From positions 62,001 through 126,000 of the forward strand of contig JAQFVV010000158.1 of the NCBI GenBank assembly GCA_028023455.1: a stretch of DNA of 64,000 bases, in the 5' to 3' direction. This document shows positions 43,880 to 57,700 of the stretch, piece after piece. The stretch comes from Epiperipatus broadwayi. Taxonomy: Eukaryota > Onychophora > Udeonychophora > Euonychophora > Peripatidae. The notes under the pieces are model-generated. The model made no database searches. It was not told the DNA's origin and saw only the letters and a list, made by a program, of their open reading frames with translations. Both the position numbers and the translations under genes were made by a program. Within the stretch, counting starts at the first letter, position 1. Each line of letters opens with the position of its first letter.

Positions 43880-44225
43880 AAGCCCTTCATTTTATTATAG
43901 CAATAATTATTTCTGATTGCATGATAAAATATCTGTGATAAACTAAATTATACAATTATTAATAAGCACTCACTCACACAGACATAAATACATGGATCAT
44001 ATTTTCTATCAAATAATGATACACATTTTACCAAAAATCATAATGCATCTTATGGACCCGCATTCAAAAACTGATTCTAATATGTCGTAAGACATAAATA
44101 AAATAAAGCCACCTAAAAACTTGTTGAGAGTTAAGTTTTAAAAGATAAACATTGAAACAATTATTCAAATGATTTTATTTTGTTTTTAAATGAATAAAGT
44201 ATAAGGTCTTATTAAGACTTCTTTA
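43880..44225 (+). other. 3' untranslated region of the receptor gene
   Basis: AT-rich sequence after the stop with no further frame. AATAAA signals occur at 44097-44102, 44102-44107 and 44193-44198. The last is followed by T-rich sequence, so I place the transcript end near 44215-44225. The true end could be further downstream. Confidence 0.45.
44193..44198 (+). promoter_or_regulatory. Candidate poly(A) signal AATAAA
   Basis: The last of three AATAAA hexamers within 320 bp of the receptor stop codon, with T/GT-rich sequence 20-40 bp further on. The earlier pair at 44097-44107 is an alternative. In such AT-rich DNA the hexamer alone is weak evidence. Confidence 0.35.
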
Positions 44226-46423
44226 TGATTCTGTATATTATCTTCCTAAAAGTGAATCTTATTTGGCAGAAAGTATGTTGTGTACTTAAATATGTGTGTG
44301 AAATTTTAAAAAGTTTCATTTTGAAACATTCCATTTTTGTTGATCAAAAATTTTATTATGTACATAAATATATTTTTTTCCATGTTTCTAAATTTAGCAA
44401 TAAAAATTCATCAAACTTCATTGCTCAGAGAGTGGTGAGGTATTCCATTCAATGAATGATATTCACTTTTTTGATAGCCAGGAGTAGTCTTCTAAAATAT
44501 ACTTCTTTGATTAATCAGTGATTGATTCCAATCCTATATTAGGATATACTTTCCAAGGGTCAGTGGTGTTTCCAATGATAAAATCTTCTTGCTTTTCTGT
44601 TTTTAAAATTTATCAGGGAAAATGTTTGTCTTAACTTCAGAAATGATTTTTCAAAGTGTGCTGAAATTATTTTAGCAAAAAATGAATAATTATTTCTGAT
44701 GTTTAACCTATCTCTTCTGATATCAGTTTTTTGAAATTGGGTTTTAGTAAAGTCTCTATTAACTTTATTATTACATTTAATGGTGTAGGAGTCTTTATTA
44801 GATAATATAAATCATAGCATATGAATTTAGAAAAATTAAATTTGCTTTTAATTTATGTGTTCATATACTATACATGAGTCAGAAATGTCCTATTATTATC
44901 TTTAGCTTCTTTTTTTTTTTTTTAATAATAAATAGCTACCCTCCTTTTCTTTTCAATTCAACATTAAATTGTCTGAATATATTATTTTTGATAATATCAC
45001 AATGATGAAAATAAATAATGGAACACTCCAAAAAAAAAAAAAATAGTACAAAAACTTTACAGATATACATGCATCTACATCTGTGAATTAAAAGAAATAA
45101 TAAAATTATTTTATTAAAGGTTTTTTCTCACTCTAATTTGTCCTTTATAGGATTCAGTGCAAAAGAATAAATATTTCCATATCTTAATACTTTTTTTTTT
45201 AAGTTTCATCATTTTATTTATAAAGAAAAGCCCTAGGCTGTATAATATATTTGAAAACAAAGATGTCTTTCCATTTTGTTTGCTGCTCTGTGTTAGACTA
45301 TCATATCCACTACCTTGGAATTTCCTTTTTTTTGTTTGTTTGTTTATTAATTCAACTTTATTCAGATGTTCACTAAATGTGTTTGTTATTAGATATTTTT
45401 TAATGAACAAATTTGTTTATGAAATCCTGATGTAAAAAAAAAAAAAAAATTTATACCAATATTTTGAGAATTTTGTAAAAATTATTTCTTGTAAATTCAT
45501 TGCCAAATGATCAAATAAATTTTTTTTTTAAAGAAAAAAAGTGTTTTCTTAAATTATCTGCATGATATTACCATTATTGAATGTATGTGGATATATATAT
45601 ATGAGATAACCATTAAATCTAATGATTGAGATTAGCAGTTTTTTTTAATAGTAATAGCGCCATCTATTTTAAATTTACAAAGAATTTTTTCTAAAAGATA
45701 AATATTTATATGAAGCAAAGAGAAACATTCCATATTGAAAATTTTCACTAATCATTTTTTACCTTTTAACATAATTTGTTTAAACAAATAATTTCTGCAA
45801 TACTTATGTCTCTGGATTATTGTTTTTGTTACAGTTTTAAAAATGTGATTTAATGATACCATTTGATTATTTTATTATGTTAGTTATGACTTCAATTTTG
45901 CAAATAACAAAACATGAATAAATAAAAGTCATGTTGTAAAATTTTATAGAATTTAAGAAAATTTTACAATATTACTTGCTAAAATCCTTATTTGATTAAA
46001 ATAATCAAGGGGAAGTGATAAAAGTTTGAAATAACTTCAAGTTAATCATCTTCTCTTTTTATTTAGTAAAATAAATACACATAGTGATAATAACAAACAA
46101 ATTACAATAAACTGAAAGAACTGAAATGTAAAAAGTATTTGCAATGAGTTAAAGCTTAACAGAGAGCAATCATAACCATCTGTGATGATGGGTAACTCTC
46201 TACTATTATTGCTATGTCTTTAATTAGTCCAAAGAAGAAAATGAAGAATAAAGAATACTTTACATCATTTCAAATTTTACAAAACTTTCAAATATACCTA
46301 AAGTAAAGAATCAGGAACCATGATTTATTAGCAATTAACATTGACTAAATAACAACTGCAAGTAAGATGGAGTCAAGAAAAAAATTGTTTTATATGGTCC
46401 TAATTTATACCATTGTATATAGT
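44226..46423. other. AT-rich intergenic sequence, no gene seen
   Basis: No supported exon, frame or repeat besides homopolymer runs (for example near 44910, 45030 and 45434). The less AT-rich part at 44470-44800 may be more UTR or an old repeat. Confidence 0.4.
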
Positions 46424-46829
46424 ATACTTATGGATCTGAGATTTGGACACTTAATAGAAGAGCAGTACATAGACTTCAGACCACTCAAAGAAATATGGAG
46501 AGATGCATATTAGGAGTAACAAAAAGAGATCAAAAATACAATATATGGGTAAGAGAACAAACGGGTGTTACTGACCTCTTTGAAAAAATTAAAAGACTGA
46601 AGTGGAGTTGGGCTGGTCATATCGCTAGAAGAGATGATAATAGATGGACAATTGAAATCTTAAAGTGGATTCCAAGAAATCATAAAAGACCCAGAGAGAG
46701 ACCACATATGAGATGGATGGATGAAATAAGAAAGTGTGCAGGGGTGATGTGGAGAAGAGAAGCTAAAGATTGGCAAAGATGGATTGAACTTGGAGAGACC
46801 TTCATCCTGCAATGGATTGATGATGATGT
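46424..46829 (+). mobile_element. 5'-truncated RTE-type LINE fragment
   Basis: Aligned with the last 420 bp of the long copy (7610-8010): TACTTATGGATCTGAG to TTCATCCTGCAATGGATTGA and a short GAT tail. It retains the C-terminal coding frame, including MERCILGVTKRDQKYN, LKWSWAGHIARRDDNRWT, MRWMDEIRK and LGETFILQWI. This reading shows that the long copy is frameshifted at two places. No clear target-site duplication. Confidence 0.85.
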
Positions 46830-47640
46830 AGTTGATCATTTTTATAACATTCTGCTATTGCAAAGATGTAATGTAATGTACTACTTTTTTAAAAGGTTAT
46901 TTTTTATCAATGCTTCAAGCAATTGGCAAAGTTTGGCACAACTTCAAGTTGATTATTTGTTTTTTTTTCATTCACTAAATACTATACTGTAACATAAACA
47001 GAAATAAAATATACTAAACCATGTTTATGCAGTTACAGTATGAATCATTTTTTATTTTATATGCACTGTCTGCAATATCTATTAAAATGTTTAGATATTT
47101 TTATGAGGGAGTATTCTTAAGTTTATCTTTTGCTCTATTTTTTTTGATTGATTAATGTTTTTATAATTGCTTTTTGAAAAGTTTTTGCTAAGCAAACAAT
47201 AGGATGCATTCATTATTTCTAAATTTCCATAATACTTATTGCAATTTTTTTTAATCTATCTTCCTAGTCAAAAAAAACATGTGAGTAAATGTATCAATAT
47301 GAAATACTCGGAGATTATTCTATTACATTATTTTATTGAAACTGTCTGTTTTGCAAGTGATGTCATGCATTTGAAACATTCACATTCTGGTGCTAATATA
47401 GTATACAGTTTATTTGATTGATAGATCTACATAGTTGTTATCATTGAGGAAATGATAAATTAATTAATAAAAATCAATAAAATATATTTTCAATAAAAAT
47501 AATTTATTTGCTAAAGTAATATCAATTTTTTGTATATATATAAAATCATTGATAGTGAATAAAATGTATGCAGAAATGCAAATCCATAAGAAATCTTAAT
47601 TTATTTCATATATATTTACTTTCTTTTATTTAATACAAAA
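46830..47640. other. AT-rich sequence, no gene seen
   Basis: No recognised frame or repeat. Confidence 0.35.
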
Positions 47641-48460
47641 TAACCGGATCCCTTTTTCATGATAAATTTACCTATTGGGAAGTCTATCGTCTCATTTTCC
47701 CTGTCAAGACTAACATAACCAGCTGGCTCCCTATTGGAATTCAGCACTATTTAAAATTGGCCAAGTTTCTCAAACTCAGCCCTAAATTTGTTGACTTCCT
47801 GATAAAAGTCATCCTTGGTGCTCTCCTTATAGGGGCCTTCTTATGTTACAAAAGAGGGTATAACATCAACCCAATTTGTCTGATATGTCTCAAACAGGAA
47901 GAAACTATCACACATTCAGGAGGAGTTTGAATTATGGAAGCACCTTCAAACTCTAGCCCTTCACCAAACCGATAACATGGATCCTGGCAACGTACTGCTC
48001 AAATCAGTTATTCAGAAAGGACACTTCAGACAAATATGGCTAGCTATCTTTGTAAACTTTGCTATCTGGTCTGTCCAATGCAAGATTATGTTTGAAAAAA
48101 AAAACAATTGTTCTATTGAAGAACTTTTTAATAAAACCCTACATAACATCAATGAAGATGATAAATGGACTTATCAACCCTGGCTGCCTGTTCAGACTTG
48201 GGGCCAGACCATGTTTTAGTTTGATTCACCCTCACCATAAAAGATCAAGCAATGCCATCTCAATGTCCCTGCTGCTCCATCATCCAGTGCTGAATTATAA
48301 CCCATATATAGTTATACATCTTTGTATTTATCTGTTAACTTTTCTTATTTGTAACCCTGACGAACAGACTTGAAGCCAGACCTGATTTTAGCTTGACTCT
48401 TCTGGGCCATAGAAATATAGTTATTCCCTCTTGTTGATCCTAATGCCTTGTCACCCGGCT
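47641..48460 (+). pseudogene. C-terminal fragment of another LINE (L1/Tx1-like)
   Basis: One frame (47641-47930) gives TYWEVYRLIFPVKTN, ILGALLIGAFLCYKRGYN and CLICLKQEETITH, a C-x2-C...H knuckle as found after the RT of L1/Tx1-type LINEs. After a frameshift near 47915 a second frame (to 48219) gives EEFELWKHLQTLAL and HFRQIWLAIFVNFAIWSVQC. Noncoding sequence follows to about 48460. The class is uncertain. Confidence 0.55.
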
Positions 48461-50759
48461 CCAAAATGTAACCCTTATGTATCTCAATTAATCATCATAT
48501 TACTTATATAACCCTTATAATTTATTTCATTTAATCATTGTATATTCCTTTTACATTTTTCCTATGTTTTACCTAATATGTTGTTTTTGAAAGTACAATT
48601 GTATTTATTGCAGAATGTTATTTTTTAAAAAAAAAAAATTTACAGCAATGTTTTGTTGTTTTTTTCATTTTATTTAATACACACTTGTAGCAGTAAATTT
48701 AAGAATAAATGTGAACATTTCTTACTTATTTGCATTTCTATATAGATCATTGGTATTTTCTTTATTAAAAAATGGATAATACTTTAATAAATAAATTATT
48801 CTTATTGCAAGTTATATTATTTTCTTGTGTTCATTTAATATCTTTTGTAGCCATAAATTTAAGAGTAAATTTGGACTTACTTTTTATTGATTAGTTTTTC
48901 CTTGATTAAGTGTTAGGCACCTTGTATCTACATCAAGCAAGGAAATCATACACTACATTAGCACCCATATTCTTTTAGTTTATTTTATTTATATAGTTTT
49001 CTGAATAATATTTAGACTTTAAAAAAAAAAATAAAACAATAATAGGTAAATGAAAACATCCATAGAAAAAGTTTTAAATAGCATGCTTTAGATATAACCC
49101 ATTATATAAGCATATTATTTTTTATTGGATAGTGTATAATTGAAGTTGGGTACTTTGTCACAGTGTAATTCATGGTTTCACCATATGAATTTTAATATCA
49201 CTCATAACTTTAGGATTCTTTTAAGAATATATTAATGCTAAGTGTCACACCATCCTTTGTCTTTGTAAGAGCATGTTTTCAATTGTATGTCGATATTGAT
49301 TTTATAAAAGAAAAAAAAATAGTAATTTGTTAATTTTATCTTTTGCATTAATATCTTTTACCTTTAGTGTTGTAATAGTGTGATGAGAAGCCATCATTGC
49401 AATTTGTATTATATATTTGGGTCTACTAATTTGGTGCAGTGGTAGAGTGGTGAATTCTGAAAATGTTGTGATCCAGATCTGATATTTCTTGGACTCAAAT
49501 TCCAAACAACAAAACCTTTCAATTATTATCATTATTTTTTTTAAAAAGCCTTATGTCAGGTTAAAATCAACCCCCAAATTGAATCAAAGATTAGGTAAGA
49601 TTCTATAATAATTGCATAAATTCTTTGAGGGAAAGACCAAGGTAAGAATAATAACTATAGAAATAAGTTAATATCAAGTAGTTATGAATATGGGTGACTT
49701 TTGCAAAAAAAAATGCACTATTTCTGAAGAGGATATTTCAGATTGTTTTATTTGATGGAATAGAGTGTAATTCAATAAGTGGGAAAACTACAATTATTTT
49801 CATCATTATTCTCCCGTTCATTTTGTTCCTGGTAATCAAATATTACATGCATTTAATTAACATAGTCATAAATACATCATTAATTATTATTCTATGTACA
49901 ACTTTTAAATTGATTTGTTTTTATTATCTTCATGCTAAAACTTCACAAATTGTATATCAACATATGTTACATTAAGAATTATTTTTATGCTGTATGACAT
50001 TAAAATCAACTGAAATACATATCATTTTCATAAAATTTCCCTTACTGAAAAAATAAGAGATATTTATTGCATATCTATATGCTAAGATGTTATTTATAAT
50101 CATTCCCTCCACAATATACATAATAATAATTTTTAATAATTTTATAAGTAATTTAGCTACATCAAATGATTAGCAAAGAACATTGAAAGGAAGTAATTTA
50201 TCTAAGTCTTCTGCAAGGATAAGAGAGCATTTAAACTATCATCTACAAATTTAATTCTGAAAAACCCTTGAGAACCCAGTTGACAAAACATTCAACTGAA
50301 ATTTTATTTTATTTAACAAATGTTTTTCAGATTTGTTTATTGCATTTCTAAGTTACTTTTCATTGTTAACTTAATTACTTGTTGGAATTTAAAATCTACT
50401 ATTTTGATAACAATTACAAATGGTAATTTATCTTTTATTTTTAAATTCAAATTTTGGATTATATCTATCATGAGTTATTTTAATCTTATCTGATATTATT
50501 ATTGTTGTTCATAGCTTGAACAGTGTAAAAAAAATCACATTCACAAAAGAGAAATTTTTATTCTATTCCAATTCTAATATAAGCATTGCATAAAGTGAAG
50601 ATCAGTATGTAATCTGGAATTATATGATGTTTTGGACATTTTATAACAATCCTGGGTAAAGAATAGAAGTACTTCAAGTTCTTAAAAAATTGATTACAAC
50701 CAAAATATATGGAGTAGTGAACTGTTTGAATTTAGGTTTGGATTCAAACATTAAGATTA
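48461..50759. other. AT-rich sequence, no gene seen
   Basis: A tRNA-like stretch near 49432-49500 (GGTGCAGTGGTAGAGTGGTGA followed by a weak B-box) resembles one near 41727-41790 and may be an old SINE. The frame at 49694-49975 is AT-rich and hydrophobic by composition only. Confidence 0.35.
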
Positions 50760-50950
50760 TTTGATATAATAATAATAAAAGATGGCTGCTGGTTGAAAGA
50801 TACATTAGATTTTAAAAACACAGTTATAATAGATCCAGATCAAAAACTTTTCAATAATGAAAGCTAGAAATTAGTATGGGGATATGGACAGGAAAGCACT
50901 GAAAAGGAATTTATGAGCATTAGTATCTTGATAGTCCAAGCTGACAGAAC
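50760..50950 (+). repeat. Decayed copy of the hammerhead-bearing repeat
   Basis: TCAATAATGAAAGCTAGAAA followed by TTAGTATGGGGATATGGA matches the inner part of the 3029-3364 and 54590-54775 copies. The core CTGATGA is mutated and stem II lost. Confidence 0.5.
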
Positions 50951-53900
50951 TGAGGAAGAATCGAATTTTTTTTTTTTTGGTTATTCAAACTGGAAATTTT
51001 TCAATTTCAGAGTTCTCGGGCATTTATAGTATATATATTGAATATTTCAACTCTTTGTTATAATATCCTACATTGAATTGTTTAATTGGGGGGGGGGGGA
51101 GTTATTTTTAATTACATTTGACTGAGAAATTCAGTTAAAATATTCAATTCCATCTCTGCAATATGAAAAATATCTACTTACTGATACTTCAGAATCATTT
51201 TTGCTTATATCCTTTTTTTGTTTTGTTTTAGCTTTTCCATTAATATATGTTTTCTTTAGCTGATTTTGGTCTATATCATCTTCATTGAGTTTATTTTCCC
51301 ATTATTTAGCATCTATGATTACCATTTTTTAATATACATCTTTTAATAGAATTTATCCAAAGTAAACTATTAGCATTATATAATGTCTTTATAATGTACT
51401 AATTAATATTAATAATTTAGTACTAATGGTGAAATATACATTTTAAATGTAATTAGATATAGTAGGAATAAACTGTTTATAAAAAATCTTTGTTGTTTTT
51501 GTCAGTTTCTATATTTCATTAATATTTTAATTTCTACCAAATATCTCTGAGAAAGTATTGGCAATAAAATTAACTTAATGATGTGTATAATATTTCAGCT
51601 TTGCAATCAGGCTTTGTTCTCCATTTGGATAAAATCAACTGTGTTTTATGAGAAGTAATACAAATTTCAATAATTCCATATTTTCACAAAACGTTTTTTA
51701 CATAACAATATATTCCTTCTTCTACTAGTGTTTAATAACATGGTTTTGTCCTTAAATGTCTATGAGTAATGGATTTTACTTAATTATATGATTTATACTT
51801 TAAAATAAACATGTCAAAGCCTGACAATAATTATTGATAATATGTTTGTCTTTCTTCAAACCAAAGATAATTACTAATGACTTGTTACTCCACATAAGAA
51901 ATGATGTCCATAAAAATACAACTTAAACTCTAAGTTAGTGGATTTTTTAGCAGTTACTATATAATGGTCGAACTAAGTATTCATTTATTGTACATTTTCT
52001 CTATTTATTAACATAAATTACATGGGCACCACCTGGCTTTAAGCATTAGGATATAAATCAACACGTGTATATTTAAAACAATGTTTTATTTAATATAATA
52101 ATGTAATCATTATACAGCCTCATTTGCAATGCCAGGCTAAATCATAGAGAACTTAAGTTACTTCTGATGAATGATGATAAACTATGCAATCTTACATAAA
52201 TAAGGTAATAAATCATGTGATAATTTATTTACAGTTGTACTTGTTGACTGATGTACAATTTATTTTCTTTAATAAAATTAACAAATCATTTATCAATAAT
52301 TTATTTACAAAGTACCATATTAATTGATAAACAATTTATTTATTTAACAAAATCTTTTAATCCTTATACATCATAGTATAAATACATTCATAGACAATGT
52401 AGCGTACCTTTAACCCTGACTTCAATATTTAAATATAATTCTATGTATATATGAATTCATAAATATAAACATTTCTTTGGCTTACATATCTCCTAGTACT
52501 TGCACATACATATGCTCTTTATGGGATATATATCAATGCTATCTTCATTATGAAAACATAAATATGCCAAGTCATAGATTTTGATCAAAGAAAGTATCTA
52601 GGTATTATATGTGGGGAATAGACTTTGTAAAACATTTTATTAAATATTTTTCTTAAATAATAGAGGTTTGGGACTAGATTAATGAATTCAAAATTTTCTT
52701 GTTTTTTAAAAATGACTTTTTTTTTAATTGTGAAACCATTAATCTTGTTACTTAAACATTTGTTCACATAGAATTATAACATATTTATCAATTGGATTAA
52801 CAAGAAGATTATCTCATTTCCAGCATTGATGAAACATTGGGCTAAACTGTTTAAAAAATTTGCAGCAATAGCTGAACAGGATTTTTAATAAGTTGGTTTT
52901 AATGACTATGTAGTTTAATAGAACAAACAAAAACTCATCTCAGAGTATTCATTTTAAATAAATTTTAAAGATCAATGATTATTTATCTCTGATTCTTTGC
53001 ATGAAAATTAATATTTATCCTTGGTTGGCAGCTAATATCTTATTAAAGGTATCTCTAATGTCTAAACTGACTTCTTATCCAAAACTTATGAACTGCAAAT
53101 CTTTGCAGAGAAATAATAAAATAACCATTTATTTTGCAATTCTTATTTTAACTGATAAAACAGTGTAAAAAAGTATACTGTTAGTTCAATTCTATAGGTG
53201 TGGATAATCCATTTACTAGTGGTGAAGAATGAATGAATGCATAAACATGTGATCAATCCAGATTATCCTGAAAACCTTAGTCATTATCTAGAGAATTATT
53301 TACTGAATATTTTTTTAATAGTTAGTTAGAGTAACTGAGCAGTTATTGCCTTTTTTCTCCCAAATCCACATTTCAGCCAGATGGTGCATAGCATATTAGT
53401 ACACAAATAGCCCATATGTATAATCACTCAACTTTCATTTTAGTTTGGCTTATCCTAGAAATACTGCTTCAGCTTCCTTAGTTATAATTACTTTTTTTTA
53501 TTTAAAATATTAACATAATTCTTCTGCCGATTCTGCAAAGACAAGATTTTAACATCTTCATATTCAACTCACATTAAGAGTTATTCACTTCTAATTCCAA
53601 TGATAAACCTATTCTACATATAGTTATTTAAATGAAGCCTCTAATTTATAATGCAGATTAGCCATGATATTGTATATTTATCTATTTTTCCATAATAAAA
53701 ATAGCTTAAATTATACTACATTATCTAATCATCAATTAACTAATTCTGTGAATATATAATGTAGAATTTCTGTAGTTAATATCACTTGTTTAATAGATTA
53801 AAAATTTTGATTACTATAATTGTCAATAAGATATTGGAAGGACGGTGCCTTTATTTTACTCAATAATTAATCCAAGAATTCTATAAAAGAATAATGCTTA

Positions 53901-54589
53901 GTTATTATTAGTCATATGATTTTTTTCTCCCCCCCCCCCAAATTTTGAAGCAGTAAATAAATTTTAAAAAATATTAATAATTTTTGTCTTTTTTAAATCA
54001 TATCCTGTAATAGTCCAATAATATTGTAATCAGTAAAAAACATATTAAGAACTATTAAGTGAAACGTATATTTATAAGACTAGATATTTACAACTTCAAG
54101 AAAATAAATCATATATATGCCATTAAATAATTTTCTTTGTTTTTGATATGCAATGGAAAGAAGAAATTGCTAAATAAAGTAACAAGAATAATTAATTGCA
54201 TCTAATGAGCAAAAACATGTAGCCTAATAAATGATTTATATTCATTGATCTTACAAAAGAGACTGCAGTCAACAATACATTGCTTAACTCAGGAATTAGA
54301 ATTCTTCTACATTTTCTTACTCTAGTAACAATTTATGTCATCAGATCTTTATTTTATATGAAATTATTAGATTTTAAGTTGTTATTTTATAAGCAGACTC
54401 TAGTGTTTATTTTTAGATCATTATACTTATTAAAAAGCCTTGCAATGCATAGATCACGTTGTATTTAGCATGTGTGAGGAAATCATAACATTGTGTGAAT
54501 TCAAATCTTGAGCAATAAATCTTTTAAGTTAGATATTAAAATAGAAATATATCAAAATTTAAATCTGCAGTTAAATGGATTATATTGTT
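50951..54589. other. AT-rich sequence, no gene seen
   Basis: Homopolymers of G (near 51091) and C (near 53931). No frame or repeat that I can support. Confidence 0.4.
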
Positions 54590-54775
54590 AAAACAGGTAA
54601 AACTCACTATACGTATTGCCACACATAGCAAACTAGAATAATCAATGGATGCCAGAAGACTTGTGCATAAAATCCCCATCTAGTGCCTACCCATCCCATA
54701 TCCCCAGACTAGTTTCTGGCTTGTGGCCATTGTCAATGAGGAGACTTGGATCTGAGAGCACTGCATCTAGATCGT
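54590..54775 (-). repeat. Copy of the hammerhead-bearing repeat (single, not palindromic)
   Basis: The minus strand carries the same inner segment as 3207-3340. Both stem I strands are identical (TCCTCA and TGGGGA). Stem II is TGGC/GCCA, and GAAA and GTC are kept. The CTGATGA core has become TTGACAA (54730-54736). The outer part includes AATCAATGGATGCCAGAAG, shared with 62467-62673. Confidence 0.65.
54701..54742 (-). ncRNA. Inactivated hammerhead ribozyme relic
   Basis: The complete secondary structure remains on the minus strand: stem I of 6 bp, stem II of 4 bp with 5-nt loop, GAAA, 2-bp stem III and GTC. Three core changes (TTGACAA instead of CTGATGA) should abolish cleavage. Confidence 0.45.
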
Positions 54776-57700
54776 AGGATCTAATGCAACCTCCAGCAGT
54801 CACCTTTTATCTCCATTTAACTACAAAACTACGAGTCTTAAACTGAAAACACTTTAATGCTTTCCTGTGATGTTTATTGGCTTAAATGGATTCTGGTAAG
54901 TACTTCTAGATACAAAAGATTAAATACAAAGTTTAGATAGAATTAAGGTTTGAGAACAATGCTAACCAAAAGATTTTTTTTAAAAAAAAATGTTTTAATA
55001 TGCATGAGTATATTGTTTTTAATATAAAAAAGATGGCTCAATATATTAAGCAGATCATAAAAGATAATCACAAAATACTAGAAAATGAATCCCTAATCTA
55101 GAAGATTGTAATTGAAAATTTGTAGTTAGAAGGGAGAGTTTAGAAAAGGCATTTCTCAGGTTAGTTATTTAGTATTTTGATTTTACATAAAAAGACAACC
55201 CTTCAGAAATACAGTGATTGGGATTATCAAACTTGTTAGGAATAAGCAAGATTTATATAGCCACAAACTTTTGGAGTCGAAAAAATGAGCCTTTTGATTC
55301 TTAAGAATAGCAGTTGTTTGAATATGTGGTTTACCAACAAAATATTTATTTTTGATTTATAATATGATGCTCTGATGTAGGCTAGAATGGTGCAATAGTA
55401 ATAACAATTTTATTTGTAAGAAAGTCATGTGACAGACTTGGAACCAAGTCACTATTAGATGACTATTTCTTAATAAAGTAGAAAAGTCATTGTCCCGACA
55501 GTCAGCATTGAAATCACAGTTTTTGTGAATAAATATAATACATTTTTGGCACTTACCAATAATACCAACAGCAAGAATATTATATATATCAATTTTCTGA
55601 ACTGAATATAGAATCATTTCAGAAGTGTGAATTTTTGTCAGCTTGAATTAAATATGTTGTGAATTTGATGAAACACATGCGCAGCCTCAGAGATTTTATA
55701 TTGAATGAGATTTCTTTCAAAAATTAAAGAATTATAAAGAACTTGTCCATATATATCTAAAAATTAGTCTACTTAATATAATAAATGATATAACAATCTT
55801 TAAATAATTTACTGCAAGGAAAAAGCCAAAAAAAAACATTTTGCAATTTTCCTCCCCTCTTTATCTTCTAAAGTAAAAATTTTTAAATGTCATTATACAA
55901 CAAATAATCAGATATCTTACTAAATTGGTTATGAATGGTTCACTTGAAAAAACAATCTTTCATCTTCTTGGAATCTAAAACAAGTTTAAATCTCATCTGG
56001 TATAGATTTGAACCAGCTTGTAAGATATAACAGGCAGATGCACTAATAATGATGTAAAATTCTTGTAAAGTATTTTCATCTTCTTGAAAATGTTTTTATT
56101 TTGTATTTCTTTTACAATTCTATACAAATTGTAACAGCTTTTTTGGTGCTACAGTCGTGATGAATAAATGTGAAACAAAGACTTTTTGTATGCTTTGTCT
56201 GAATTGATAATTTAAAAAAATCCAAAGTATATAGAAGCCAAATTAGTTTTGGGTAGAATTTAATCTACAGCCACTCTATTTTTAAAATATTTTAATTTAC
56301 TAAAGATTTTGGAAATATTGTTAATGCTGAAGTGGGTCAATAACCATGTAATAATGCAAAACAATTAATGCTAAAGCACTTTCATTTAAGTTACGTGCTC
56401 AAATTTTATTTAGAATTCTTAGATATTTTAATAGCATTTAAAAGAACATTATTAGAATGAGTAAAATCTATTGAAATGGTGAAGGTTAAAAAGAAATGAT
56501 AATTCCTCTGAGTAATACATCTTTTAATAGCAAAAAGTCTGATGAATTATTATATTTCAGTGGTTAAATGAACTGTCAAGAAAAAAACTTTATATTGATC
56601 TCATTTTATTTCTCTTTTTGATCATTTAATTGTAGGTTTTTATATTATTACTAGCTCAAAAATTCTTCCAATTTCTTGTAATAACATTTATTATCAGAAA
56701 TTATATTTATATAATCCAATAATACAACTATTTATATACAGTCTTTATCAAGAGTGTCATCATAAGTATTTATTTATGTAAAAGCAGTTGAAATTTTAAG
56801 AATTTTCTACTTTATTTATTTTATGATATCCAAAATAACACAAGTTGAAACTATTGCTAAATAAAACTATTCTTTCAAAACATGTAAAATTAATTATTTT
56901 ATAATAATAATAATAAATTTTGCAGAAAAAAGGGTTTAGCATATGAGCTAATGAATATGAGTAAGTATTGATATATATAATACAATGTAAAATAAGACCT
57001 GAATTCAATGACCAAAATCATATAAAAACTACAATAATGCATTTGTACAATGTACATAACATTCTGCCGTCAGTATCAAAACACTACATTCTTAATAATT
57101 AACACACACTCATATACTTAAAGCAGATAGTCCAAAAAAAATATAGGAATTCATCAATATATAAATAGGTAGTTATGTTAAAATTAGACAACAATGGTAA
57201 ATATTTCTAAATCAACATGTTTAAATTAACTATAAGTCAAACAATAATATCAAATTTTCTGAACAAATAGTTAGATATAATAATTCAGTTGTAAAAAATC
57301 TTAAAGATCAGTAAGCAAAAAAATAGAAAGGATGGGAGTGGAGAAATTAATAAAACTTAACTATAATAAAATATATGATCAGAGGCTGCAAGAATTAACT
57401 TTATGGTCTTTGATGCTGTTGTGTTTTTCTGTGTCAGTTCAAAATGAGTTGAATTCACTCTGACAACTTTTGATCAAAAACTTATTGACAAAGAGTTCAA
57501 TATTTTTTTAAAAAAATAAAATCCTTTGTTGATTTATGTCCAAGAAGGAAAGTGCATCCAAAAATAAGTTTTTAAAGACATTTAAATTTTTACATTGCAT
57601 ATCTTTTGTTTTTGTTTTTTATAAATAACATTAATATGTTTTCAGAATCTTTGTTTACTAAGAATTACAAATGGATTGTACAATAATATACATTCCCTAC

